A stretch of 64,000 nucleotides of DNA. It comes from Subdoligranulum variabile. GTDB lineage: Bacteria > Bacillota > Clostridia > Oscillospirales > Ruminococcaceae. The notes below the pieces were generated by a model, which did not search any database, had not been told where the DNA came from, and saw only the letters and a list, made by a program, of their open reading frames with translations. Shown in pieces: positions 26,565-34,426 of this stretch. The stretch spans positions 1 to 64,000 of the forward strand of contig SFOX01000002.1 of assembly GCA_004552305.1 (NCBI GenBank), read 5' to 3'. The position numbers were made by a program, and so were the translations under genes. Position 1 is the first letter of the stretch. Each line of letters begins with the position of its first letter.

Positions 26565-27896
26565 ATGGCGGAAAACAAAGTCGATTTTTCCAACGGCATC
26601 TATGATGCCCGCCAGCTTGGCACGCCCAAGCTGCTGATCCTGGGTGCGCAGCATATGTTTGCTATGTTCGGCGCAACCGTTCTGGTTCCCCTGCTGACCG
26701 GTCTGAGCGTCAGCACCACCCTGCTGTGCGCCGGTCTGGGCACGCTGCTGTTCCACTTTTTGTGCAAGGGCAAGGTTCCCGCGTTTCTGGGTTCCAGCTT
26801 TGCCTATCTGGGCGGCTTTGCCATCGTTTCCAACAACGGTGCCAACCCCGAAAATCTGCCCTACGCCTGCGCCGCCGTGGCGCTGTCCGGTCTTGTGTAT
26901 GTGCTGTTCAGCGCGCTGATCTCCGCGTTCGGCATCCGCAAGATGATGAAGTTCTTCCCCCCGGTCGTCACCGGTCCCATCATCATTGCCATCGGTCTGA
27001 TCCTTGCCCCCAGCGCTATCAACAACTGCCAGAGCAACTGGCTGCTTGCCATTGTCGCGCTTGCCACCGTTATCATCTGCAACATCTGGGGCAAGGGCAT
27101 GGTCAAGATCCTGCCCATCCTGATCGGCGTTCTGGTTGCCTACGCTGTGGCGCTGGTTACCGGTGCGGTTGACTTTGAAGCCATCGGCGCCGCCGCTTGG
27201 GTCGGTCTGCCCCTGCACAAGGATGCCATGGGTCTGTTTGCCATCGACGGCAGCGAAACGTTCATCAGCGCCGTGTTCACCATTGTGCCTATCGCGCTGG
27301 CTACCATGATGGAGCATATCGGCGACATTGCCGCCATCAGCGCCACCACCGGCAAAAACTACATCCGTGACCCCGGTCTGAACAAGACCCTGCTGGGCGA
27401 TGGTCTTGCCACCGCCATGGCGGGTCTGCTGGGCGGTCCTGCCAACACCACCTACGGCGAGAACACCGGCGTTCTGGCGCTGACCAAGATCTACGACCCG
27501 CTGGTCATCCGCATTGCTGCCGTGTTTGCCCTTGTGCTGAGCTTCAGCCCCAAGTTTGAGGCGGTCATCAACACCATTCCCACCGGCATCGTGGGCGGCA
27601 TCAGCTTTGTTCTGTACGGTATGATCTCCGCCATCGGCGTGCGCAACGTGGTCGAAAACAAGGTTGACTTCACCAACTCCCGCAACCTGATCATTGCCGC
27701 AGTCATTCTGGTCAGCGCCTTGGGCTTCAACTCTGTGGGCGGCATCAGCTTTGCCGTGGGTACCGTCACCATCAACCTGTCCGGTCTGGCGGTCGCCGCC
27801 ATCGCCGGCATCCTGCTGAACGCCATCCTGCCCGGCAACGACTACGAGTTTGACGAAGGCTCCAACGAGGGCGAGGGCGCCAGCCTGCGCATCTGA
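26565..27896 (+). CDS. uraA: Uracil/xanthine permease (NCS2 family)
   Basis: 443 aa, about 12-14 membrane segments. It imports a nucleobase, most likely uracil, with protons. Family features are FAMFGATVLVPLLTG near the N-terminus and GGPANTTYGENTG in the second half. ATG 26565 has AAGGAGG seven bases upstream; the longer frame to 26424 runs through the promoter and is rejected. A second small gene follows after 15 bases. Choice of uracil over xanthine rests on resemblance only. Confidence 0.92.
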   Translation: MAENKVDFSNGIYDARQLGTPKLLILGAQHMFAMFGATVLVPLLTGLSVSTTLLCAGLGTLLFHFLCKGKVPAFLGSSFAYLGGFAIVSNNGANPENLPYACAAVALSGLVYVLFSALISAFGIRKMMKFFPPVVTGPIIIAIGLILAPSAINNCQSNWLLAIVALATVIICNIWGKGMVKILPILIGVLVAYAVALVTGAVDFEAIGAAAWVGLPLHKDAMGLFAIDGSETFISAVFTIVPIALATMMEHIGDIAAISATTGKNYIRDPGLNKTLLGDGLATAMAGLLGGPANTTYGENTGVLALTKIYDPLVIRIAAVFALVLSFSPKFEAVINTIPTGIVGGISFVLYGMISAIGVRNVVENKVDFTNSRNLIIAAVILVSALGFNSVGGISFAVGTVTINLSGLAVAAIAGILLNAILPGNDYEFDEGSNEGEGASLRI

Positions 27897-27911
27897 TTTT
27901 GAGGAAAAGCT

Positions 27912-28238
27912 ATGACTGCTGCTGATTTTACCAACCTGCATCTGCAATACAAAGCCACCCAAGCCGAGGGCGAGGTGCCTGCCGTGATCGAGCATGACTT
28001 TGCCGACGGACGTATGGTGGACCACTATTTCGTGACGCCCTCCGCTGCTTTCTGGCAGGACGAGGGGGTTGCCCAGCTGGATGCGGTAGCGGGAATTTCG
28101 TTCTTGCAGCAAGCCCCCGGCGAGCCGTGGAAAATTCTGGTACACGAACCCGCCATGATCCGCGAGGTCGTATTTGACCTTGCGGAGGCGGAGTTTCAAA
28201 AAATGCTTGCCGATTCCGGCGTGACCCTGCCGGGGTGA
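27912..28238 (+). CDS. Hypothetical protein downstream of uraA
   Basis: 108 aa, acidic, no signal peptide or membrane segment. It mixes predicted strands and helices (VIEHDFADGRMVDHYFVTP, FLQQAPGEPWKILVHEP). It starts 15 bases after uraA with GAGGAAAAG upstream, and a strong terminator follows, so it is the second gene of the operon. Family not recognised. Confidence 0.75.
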   Translation: MTAADFTNLHLQYKATQAEGEVPAVIEHDFADGRMVDHYFVTPSAAFWQDEGVAQLDAVAGISFLQQAPGEPWKILVHEPAMIREVVFDLAEAEFQKMLADSGVTLPG

Positions 28239-28248
28239 TAGATTCCGA

Positions 28249-28283
28249 AGCGCCTGTGTTCATGGGAACACAGGCGCTTTTTT
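28249..28283 (+). terminator. Intrinsic terminator of the uraA operon
   Basis: A perfect 13-bp stem (28249-28261 with 28266-28278, loop ATGG) followed by a run of Ts. Confidence 0.92.
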
Positions 28284-28290
28284 GTTGCTA

Positions 28291-28677
28291 TGGTTTCCCC
28301 CTTTGGGGGAAGCTGTCGGCGCAGCCGACTGATGAGGGGGCAATTTGCGATTGCTGCAAAACTCCCCGGCGGGGTGAGGTCACCCCGCCCTACAGGGCAA
28401 TAAAAAACATTGCGCAGTAGGGGCGGGGCATTGCCCCGCCCGCAACCCTATACTATAATGAATATAATGGGTTGGTTTGTAGGGGCGGCATATATGCCGC
28501 CCGTTGCAGCCGCCCGGACAAATCGACCTAACGGGCAAACGGCACGGGACGCATATATGCGTCCCCTACAAACCTGCCGGAAATACCGCATCATAACAGA
28601 ATTTTGCAACAACAAAAATGTGCCCGCACGGCGGGCACACCAAATCTCCACTCTCAACTCTACACTCTTAACTCTGA
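28291..28677. repeat. Intergenic repeat cluster
   Basis: Units in order: a CTTCCCC-type half element (about 28295-28340), CGGCGGGGTGAGGTCACCCCGCC (about 28370) and GGGGCGGGGCATTGCCCC (about 28420). These are followed by GGCGGCATATATGCCGCC (about 28484) and GGGACGCATATATGCGTCCC (about 28547). The last is a GTGCCCGC...GCGGGCAC stem with CACTCT-like heptamers. No gene. Confidence 0.87.
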
Positions 28678-28711
28678 ATTAGGTATTTCAAAAAATTCCC
28701 CGCCATTTCTC

Positions 28712-28740
28712 TTGACAACCCTTCCTTTTTGTCGTATCAT
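28712..28740 (+). promoter_or_regulatory. Promoter of the metal-resistance operon
   Basis: Perfect TTGACA (28712-28717) and TATCAT (28735-28740) with 17 bases between; the -10 is overlapped by the operator. Confidence 0.85.
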
Positions 28741-28760
28741 ATGAACAGATAAACATATGA
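28737..28760. promoter_or_regulatory. SmtB/ArsR-type operator
   Basis: TCATATG, ten bases, CATATGA: perfect 7-bp arms with ATATGAACA-like inner sequence as in SmtB/CzrA operators. It overlaps the -10, so the repressor encoded just downstream would control its own operon. Confidence 0.75.
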
Positions 28761-28773
28761 AAGGATGTCGGTC

Positions 28774-29127
28774 ATGGCAGAACCCGAAAAAATCCCTGAC
28801 GCCCCCGCCCTTGCGGATGCAGTGCTGAACCGCCTGCAAAACGATTTGCCCGACGACGAGGTCCTATACGAGCTGGCGGAGCTGTTCCGCGTGTTCGGTG
28901 ACTCGACCCGCATCAAGATCCTGTACGCCCTGTTCGAGAGCGAAAAATGCGTCAACGACATTTCCAACGCGGTGGGCATCTCGCAAAGCGCGGTCAGCCA
29001 CCAGCTGCGCGTACTCCGCGCCAGCAAGCTGGTCAAGTTCCGGCGCGAGGGCAAGGCGATGCTCTACTCGCTGGACGACGACCATGTGCGCAGTATGCTC
29101 GAGCTGGGCATGGAACACGTGGAAGAA
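28774..29127 (+). CDS. ArsR/SmtB family metal-sensing repressor
   Basis: 118 aa, winged-helix dimer. The recognition region is VGISQSAVSHQLRVLRASKLV. The C-terminal alpha-5 helix keeps all four ligand positions of zinc sensors of the SmtB/CzrA type: D102-x-H104 and H115-x2-E118. The alpha-3 CxC-type site of cadmium/lead sensors is not complete. ATG 28774 is eight bases after AAAGGA; the ATG at 28765 overlaps that site. Metal binding should release DNA and switch on the efflux operon. The stop codon is within 29125-29130. Confidence 0.9.
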
Positions 29128-29164
29128 TAATTTGCAAAAAGCAACGATATAAGGAGAAATTATC

Positions 29165-29380
29165 ATGCAAAAGAAATTCAAGATCGAAGTGGACTGCGCC
29201 AACTGCGCCGCCAAAATTGAAACCGCTGTCAAGGCGCTGCCCGGTGTCAAGAACGCCAGCGTCAGCTTTATGGCACAGAAAATGCTGCTGGAAGCCGACG
29301 ACGACGCCTTTGACGAGGTGCTGAAGGCTGCCGTCCAGACTGCCAAAAAGGTCGAGCCGGATTTCGAGATCGAGCTGTAA
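29165..29380 (+). CDS. Heavy-metal-associated (HMA) domain protein
   Basis: 71 aa, a single HMA ferredoxin-like fold with the metal-binding CANC motif (C11, C14). It is a separate small protein that can hand metal to the P-type ATPase encoded next, which lacks an N-terminal HMA domain of its own. AAGGAG lies upstream of the ATG. Confidence 0.88.
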   Translation: MQKKFKIEVDCANCAAKIETAVKALPGVKNASVSFMAQKMLLEADDDAFDEVLKAAVQTAKKVEPDFEIEL

Positions 29381-29387
29381 CCCCCAC

Positions 29388-29411
29388 GCCCTGCCCCGTG
29401 CAGGGCAATTT
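29388..29411 (+). terminator. Weak hairpin between HMA gene and ATPase gene
   Basis: Stem GCCCTGC (29388-29394) with GCAGGGC (29400-29406) followed by AATTTTT. It could act as a partial terminator, giving more HMA protein than ATPase. Confidence 0.5.
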
Positions 29412-29435
29412 TTACCCCATAACGGAGGAATCGCA

Positions 29436-31298
29436 ATGACCAAGAAGCAAAAAAAGACGTTAAATCGCATTGTTATCGCTGCTGTGCTTTCTGCCCTGCT
29501 GGCGGTCGTGCTGCATTTTGCACCCCTGCCCCGGCTTGTGCAGCTGATTTTGTGGCTGGTACCCTACTACATCATCGGGCATGACGTGCTGCGCAAGGCA
29601 TTTTTGGGCATCAAGGGCGGCGAGGTTTTTGACGAAAACTTTTTGATGGCGGTCGCCACCGTGGGCGCGATGGCGTGCGGCGAGTACGGCGAGGGCGTGG
29701 CCGTTATGCTGTTTTACCAGATCGGCGAGCTGTTTCAGTCCTACGCCGTGGGCAAGAGCCGCAGTAGCATCAGCGCGCTGATGGACATCCGCCCCGACAG
29801 CGCCAACCTGGAGGATGCCGACGGCAGCATCCGCACGGTCGACCCCGATGACGTTGCCATCGGCTCGGTGATTGTGGTCAAGCCGGGCGAGAAGATCCCG
29901 CTGGACGGCACCGTGCTTTCGGGCGAAAGCACCCTGAACACCGCCGCCCTGACCGGCGAAAGCCGCCCGCGCAGCGTGCGCCCCGGCGATGAGGTCATCA
30001 GCGGCTGCGTCAACAGCGACGGCGTGCTGCGCATCACCACCAGCAAGCTGTACGGCGAATCCACCGTGGCAAAAATTCTCGATCTGGTGGAAAATTCCAG
30101 CCTGAAAAAAGCCCCTGTCGAGAACTTTATCACCAAATTTGCCCGCTACTACACCCCCGCCGTCTGCGCGGCGGCGCTGGTGCTGGCGTTTGTACCCCCG
30201 ATTTTTGCCGGACACTGGGCGGACTGGATTATGCGCGCGCTGACCTTCCTGGTCATCAGCTGCCCCTGCGCGCTGGTCATCTCCATCCCGCTGACCTTCT
30301 TTGGCGGCATCGGCGGCGCATCCCGTTTGGGCATTCTGGTCAAGGGCGGCAACTATCTGGAGGCGCTGTCCAAGACCGGCACTGCCGTGTTTGACAAGAC
30401 CGGCACGCTGACCCAAGGCGTGTTCAAGGTCACAGCGGTTCACCCCGCCGACGGCGTGACCGAAGCCGACCTGCTGGAAACCGCCGCCTTGGCGGAGAGC
30501 TTTTCGAGCCACCCCATCAGCAAAAGCCTGCGCGAAGCCGCGCCGGGTCTGGATGCACGCCGCGCCGCCGACGCACAGGAGCTGGCAGGACACGGCGTCA
30601 AGACGCTGGTGGACGGCAAGACCGTGCTGGCAGGCAACGCCCGCCTGATGGACGCCGAGGGCATCGCCTACACCGCCGCAGCCGGTGCCGGCACCTTGGT
30701 GTATGTAGCGCGGGAGGGGCAGTTTATCGGCTCGATTTTGATTTCGGATGAGGAAAAGCCCACCGCCAAGGCGGCGATGCAGGGCTTGCAGGCGCAGGGC
30801 GTGCGCACCGTTATGCTGACCGGCGACAGCCCCGCCGTGGCGCAGGCTGTGGCGGCAGACCTTGGCATGGACGAGGTACACGCCGGGCTGCTGCCCGCCG
30901 ACAAGGTGCAGTGGGTCGAAACGCTGCTGCAGCAGAAGCCCGAAAAGAAAGAGCTGGTGTTTGTGGGCGACGGCATCAACGACGCGCCGGTTTTGATGCG
31001 GGCAGACATCGGCATTGCGATGGGCGCCTTGGGCAGCGATGCCGCCATTGAAGCCGCCGACGTGGTGCTGATGGACGACGACCCGGCAAAAATCAGCCTT
31101 GCGATGCGGTTTTCCCGCCGTTGTATGCGCATTGTGTACCAGAACATTGTGTTTGCGCTGGCAGTCAAGGCGCTGTGTCTGGTGCTGACCGCGCTGGGCA
31201 TCACGAATATGTGGTGGGGCGTGTTTGCCGACGTGGGCGTTATGGTGCTGGCGGTGCTGAACGCCACCCGGATGCTGAACGTAAAGATGTATCGGTAA
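29436..31298 (+). CDS. Zinc/cadmium-type P1B-ATPase efflux pump
   Basis: 620 aa, a heavy-metal-exporting P-type ATPase without an HMA domain. It has the actuator motif TGES and a membrane metal site CPC at 276-278. The phosphorylation site is DKTGT (D320), followed by SHPIS in the nucleotide domain and the hinge GDGIND (511-516). The Asp in FADVGVMVLAVLNA of the last membrane segment fits the zinc/cadmium/lead group. GGAGGA precedes the ATG. With the upstream SmtB-type repressor and HMA protein it forms a metal-responsive export operon. Confidence 0.93.
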   Translation: MTKKQKKTLNRIVIAAVLSALLAVVLHFAPLPRLVQLILWLVPYYIIGHDVLRKAFLGIKGGEVFDENFLMAVATVGAMACGEYGEGVAVMLFYQIGELFQSYAVGKSRSSISALMDIRPDSANLEDADGSIRTVDPDDVAIGSVIVVKPGEKIPLDGTVLSGESTLNTAALTGESRPRSVRPGDEVISGCVNSDGVLRITTSKLYGESTVAKILDLVENSSLKKAPVENFITKFARYYTPAVCAAALVLAFVPPIFAGHWADWIMRALTFLVISCPCALVISIPLTFFGGIGGASRLGILVKGGNYLEALSKTGTAVFDKTGTLTQGVFKVTAVHPADGVTEADLLETAALAESFSSHPISKSLREAAPGLDARRAADAQELAGHGVKTLVDGKTVLAGNARLMDAEGIAYTAAAGAGTLVYVAREGQFIGSILISDEEKPTAKAAMQGLQAQGVRTVMLTGDSPAVAQAVAADLGMDEVHAGLLPADKVQWVETLLQQKPEKKELVFVGDGINDAPVLMRADIGIAMGALGSDAAIEAADVVLMDDDPAKISLAMRFSRRCMRIVYQNIVFALAVKALCLVLTALGITNMWWGVFADVGVMVLAVLNATRMLNVKMYR

Positions 31299-31300
31299 GG

Positions 31301-31880
31301 TAGGGGCGGGGTATGCCCCGCCCGCGATTTTGCGGCAATGTCACCTACCGGGTAAACCGCCCGAAAGGCTTCCCCCTTTGGGGGAAGCTGTCACCGCAGG
31401 TGACTGATGAGGGGGCGTCTACCGGGCATTTCCCCCTCATCCGGCGCGCAGGCGCGCCACCTTCCCCCACAGGGGAAGGCTTTCCCCGGCGGGGTGAGGT
31501 CACCCCGCCCTACAGGGCAATAAAAATCATTGCGCGGTAGGGGCGGGGTATGCCCCGCCCGCGATTTTGCGGCAACGTCAACCTACCGGGTAAACCGTCC
31601 GAAAGGCTTCCCCCTTTGGGGGAAGCTGTCACCGCAGGTGACTGATGAGGGGGCGTCAACCGGGCATTTCCCCCTCATCCGGCGCGCAGGCGCGCCACCT
31701 TCCCCCACAGGGGGAAGGCTTTCCCCGGCGGGGTGAGGTCACCCCGCCCTACATGGCAATAAAAAATCATTGCGCGGTAGGGGCGGGGTATGCCCCGCCC
31801 GCGATTTTGCGGCAACGTCAACCTACCGGGTAAACTGCCCGAAAGGCTTCCCCCACAGGGGGAAGGCTCTCCGCCCCCTA
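31301..31880. repeat. Tandem composite repeat, about 237-240 bp period
   Basis: Two nearly identical full copies (starting 31301 and 31538) and a partial third (from 31778). Each is built from GGGGCGGGGTATGCCCC, CTACCGGGTAAACC, a CTTCCCC...GGGGAAG composite element, and CGGCGGGGTGAGGTCACCCCGCCCTACA then GCAATAAAA. The third copy stops after the first CTTCCCC unit. This fills the 635 bases between the P-type ATPase and the EF-G-like gene; no gene is present. Confidence 0.92.
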
Positions 31881-31882
31881 CC

Positions 31883-31924
31883 AAAAAACAACCCCTGCTC
31901 CCGATCACTCGGGGAGTAGGGGTT
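31883..31924 (-). terminator. Intrinsic terminator of the EF-G-like gene
   Basis: Imperfect 15-bp stem (about 31890-31904 with 31909-31924) and a U-run on the minus strand (complement of six As), ten bases past the stop. Confidence 0.8.
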
Positions 31925-31933
31925 TTGCGTTAT

Positions 31934-34009
31934 TTATTCGTCGTCAGCAAAGTTGCCCAGCGCCTTGGCCTGCTCAATGACCTTGCTTTCCAGCATCTGG
32001 GGCAGGGTTTCGTAGCGGGTAAAGGTGAAGGTAAACCAGCCGCGTCCCTGCGTCAGCTGGCGCAGGAAGGTCGTGAAGTCCTGCATTTCCGCCATGGGAA
32101 CCTCGGCTTCCACCACCTGCATACCGTCGTCGTCGGGGTTCATACCCAGCACGCGACCGCGGCGCTTGGTGACCTCGCCCATAATATCGCCGGTGTTGTC
32201 CGCCGGGACGTGCGCCTGCAAAGCGCCGATGGGCTCCAACAGCACGGGACCTGCTTCGGGGATGGCTGCCTTATACGCCAGCTTGGCTGCCATAACAAAC
32301 GCCATTTCGCTGGAGTCCACGGGGTGGTAGCTGCCGTCCAGCAGGGTGGCTTTCAGCCCGACCATCGGATAGCCCGCCAGCACGCCGTGTTCGGCTGCCT
32401 GCCGCACGCCCTTTTCGACAGCGGGGAAGAAGTTCTTCGGCACGCTGCCGCCGAACACATTTTCGGCAAATTCCACGCCCTCGCCGGGTACCGGCTCGAA
32501 CTGGATCCACACGTCACCGAACTGCCCGTGACCGCCGGTCTGCTTTTTGTGGCGACCCTGCGCCTTGCAGCTCTTGCGGATGGATTCGCGGTACGGTACG
32601 CGCGGTGCTTCCAGCGTGATTTCCACGCCGAACTTATTCTTCAGCTTTGCCAGCGCCACTTCCAGATGCTGGGTACCCAAGCCGCCGATGACCTGCTGCT
32701 TGGTTTCGGGGTCCACCTCAAAGGTGATGGCGGGGTCCTCCTCCATCAGGCGGGTCAGCGCGCCGGAAACCTTGCCCTCGTCCCCCTTTTTGGTAACCTT
32801 GACCGCCATACGGTACCCGGCAATGGGGTACACGGGGGCGGGCAGGCTGACCACACGGGCGGGGTCGCAGAGGGTATCGCCGGTTTTGGCGGTGGTCAGC
32901 TTGGCAACAGCGCCGATGTCGCCGGTCAGGATCGCGGCGGTGTCGGTCTGCTTTTTGCCGCAGATGGTCAGCGTCTTGCCCAAGCGCTCGGGCTGGGCGG
33001 TGCGGCTGTTGATGGCGTTGCTGGTGGCGGTCAATTTGCCGGACAGCACCTTGATAAAGCTCAGCTTGCCCACAAACGGGTCAGCCACAGTCTTAAAGAC
33101 GTAGGCGCACAGCGGGGCATCGGGGTCGGCGGCGATCTCCACGGGGTTGCCGTTTGCATCCTCTGCCACGGCAGCGGCGGTGTCGGCGCCGGGCAGCAGC
33201 ACGTTCATATTGTACAGCAGCATATCCAACGCCTGCCCGTTGACGGCGCTGCCGCAGAACACGGGGGTGATCTGACCGCTGCGCACGCCGGCTGCCATAC
33301 CCTGCACGATCTCCTCGGTCGTGAAGGCTTCGCCCTCAAAGAATTTTTCCATCAGGGCTTCGTCGGTTTCGGCGATTGCCTCGCTCATAGCCTGAATCAA
33401 ACCCTCAAAGCGGTGACCGATGTCGGGCAGGTCGATCTGCACCTGCTTGCCGCCCTCATACCGGAACGCCTTCTGGCTGAACAGGTTGATGTATGCTACA
33501 GTGCCGTCGTCCAGACGCGCCGGGACGACACAGGGGCAGACGCTGGGACCGAACTTGATTTTCATCTGTTCGAGGATCTTGAAGTAGTCGGCATTTTCCA
33601 GATCGGTTTTGCTGACAAAGATCATCCGCGCCTTGTTGTTTTTCAGTGCCAGATGGTAGGCTTTTTCGGCACCTACGGTGACGCCGGAGCGACCGGAAAC
33701 ACAAATCAGCACGCTTTCTGCGGCGGTGATGCCCTCGACCGAGCCGGTTTCAAAGTCAAACAGACCGGGGGCGTCGATCAGGTTGTATTTAACACCCTGA
33801 TACTCCACGGGAATGACGCTGGCGTTCAGCGATGCCTTGCGGCGGATTTCTTCGGGGTCAAAGTCGCTGGCGGTGGTGCCGTCCTCAACACGACCCATAC
33901 GCTCGGTTGCGCCGCTCATATTCAGCAGTGCCTCGGTCAGTGTCGTTTTGCCGCAGCCGGCGTGACCGGCCACCAAGATGTTGCGGATGTCTTTGCTTGC
34001 GTAGTCCAT
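31934..34009 (-). CDS. EF-G-like translational GTPase
   Basis: 691 aa, with the domain order of elongation factor G. The GTPase motifs differ from canonical EF-G: G1 is GHAGCGKTT (15-23) instead of AHIDAGKTT, G3 is DAPGLFDF (79-86) instead of DTPGH, and G4 is SKTD (133-136) instead of NKMD. Domain IV and V regions follow (HKKQTGGHGQFGDV, GRVLGMNPDDDGMQVVEAEVP). It is therefore an EF-G paralogue of the EF-G-like/EF-G2 kind, not the housekeeping factor. Loss of the catalytic His after DxPG suggests altered GTP hydrolysis. The precise role is unknown. Monocistronic. Confidence 0.88.
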   Translation of the reverse strand: MDYASKDIRNILVAGHAGCGKTTLTEALLNMSGATERMGRVEDGTTASDFDPEEIRRKASLNASVIPVEYQGVKYNLIDAPGLFDFETGSVEGITAAESVLICVSGRSGVTVGAEKAYHLALKNNKARMIFVSKTDLENADYFKILEQMKIKFGPSVCPCVVPARLDDGTVAYINLFSQKAFRYEGGKQVQIDLPDIGHRFEGLIQAMSEAIAETDEALMEKFFEGEAFTTEEIVQGMAAGVRSGQITPVFCGSAVNGQALDMLLYNMNVLLPGADTAAAVAEDANGNPVEIAADPDAPLCAYVFKTVADPFVGKLSFIKVLSGKLTATSNAINSRTAQPERLGKTLTICGKKQTDTAAILTGDIGAVAKLTTAKTGDTLCDPARVVSLPAPVYPIAGYRMAVKVTKKGDEGKVSGALTRLMEEDPAITFEVDPETKQQVIGGLGTQHLEVALAKLKNKFGVEITLEAPRVPYRESIRKSCKAQGRHKKQTGGHGQFGDVWIQFEPVPGEGVEFAENVFGGSVPKNFFPAVEKGVRQAAEHGVLAGYPMVGLKATLLDGSYHPVDSSEMAFVMAAKLAYKAAIPEAGPVLLEPIGALQAHVPADNTGDIMGEVTKRRGRVLGMNPDDDGMQVVEAEVPMAEMQDFTTFLRQLTQGRGWFTFTFTRYETLPQMLESKVIEQAKALGNFADDE

Positions 34010-34247
34010 TGCGTGTCAAACCTCTTTTCGCGCCGGGCGGGGTTGCCGCGGCGTAGTAATTTTATGGGTGGGGACTCGCTGTTCGTTTTTTTGAACACTT
34101 CCCACCTGTTTGATACTACTTTACCACACTTTGCGGAAATATTAAACAGTTTTTTTGCATTTTCTGAAAAAATTTTATACAAAGATTGTCGGTGCCGTTT
34201 GGCAGGGAGGTTTTTGGGGCATCGGGCGGCACGTTTTTTACGAAAAA

Positions 34248-34370
34248 AGCCTTCCCCTTGGGGGGAAGGTGGCGCGCCCCGCGCGCCGGATGAGGGGGAA
34301 ATGTCCGGAAGTTGCCCCCTCATCAGTCGGCTGCGCCGACAGCTTCCCCCAAAGGGGGGAAGCCTCTCCC
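34248..34370. repeat. Intergenic CTTCCCC/GGGGAAG composite repeat
   Basis: One full copy of the composite inverted element: CCTTCCCC, GGCGCGCC...GCGCGCC, GATGAGGGGG, CCCCCTCATC, GTCGGCTGCGCCGAC, CTTCCCCC...GGGGGAAG. The gap 34010-34426 holds otherwise an AT-rich stretch (34100-34190) and no gene. Confidence 0.85.
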
Positions 34371-34379
34371 CTCCCCCAC

Positions 34380-34405
34380 AAAAAAAGCGCCCCGGGTGGG
34401 GCGCT
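34380..34405 (-). terminator. Intrinsic terminator of the minor-pilin operon
   Basis: Stem AGCGCCCC (34386-34393) with GGGGCGCT (34398-34405), loop GGGT, and seven Us on the minus strand, 21 bases after the regulator stop. Confidence 0.88.
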
Positions 34406-34426
34406 GGGGGTATTGGCGTAGGGGTG

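Noticed and set aside
28410..28682. Short open frames in repeat clusters (also near 5244, 18479, 24647, 31313, 55208)
   Set aside because: They translate the palindromic repeats themselves, recur with the same residues in several gaps, and lack ribosome sites.
31301..31880. Tandem repeats as a CRISPR array
   Set aside because: The units are about 240 bp, internally composite, and have no short constant repeat with unique spacers; no cas genes.
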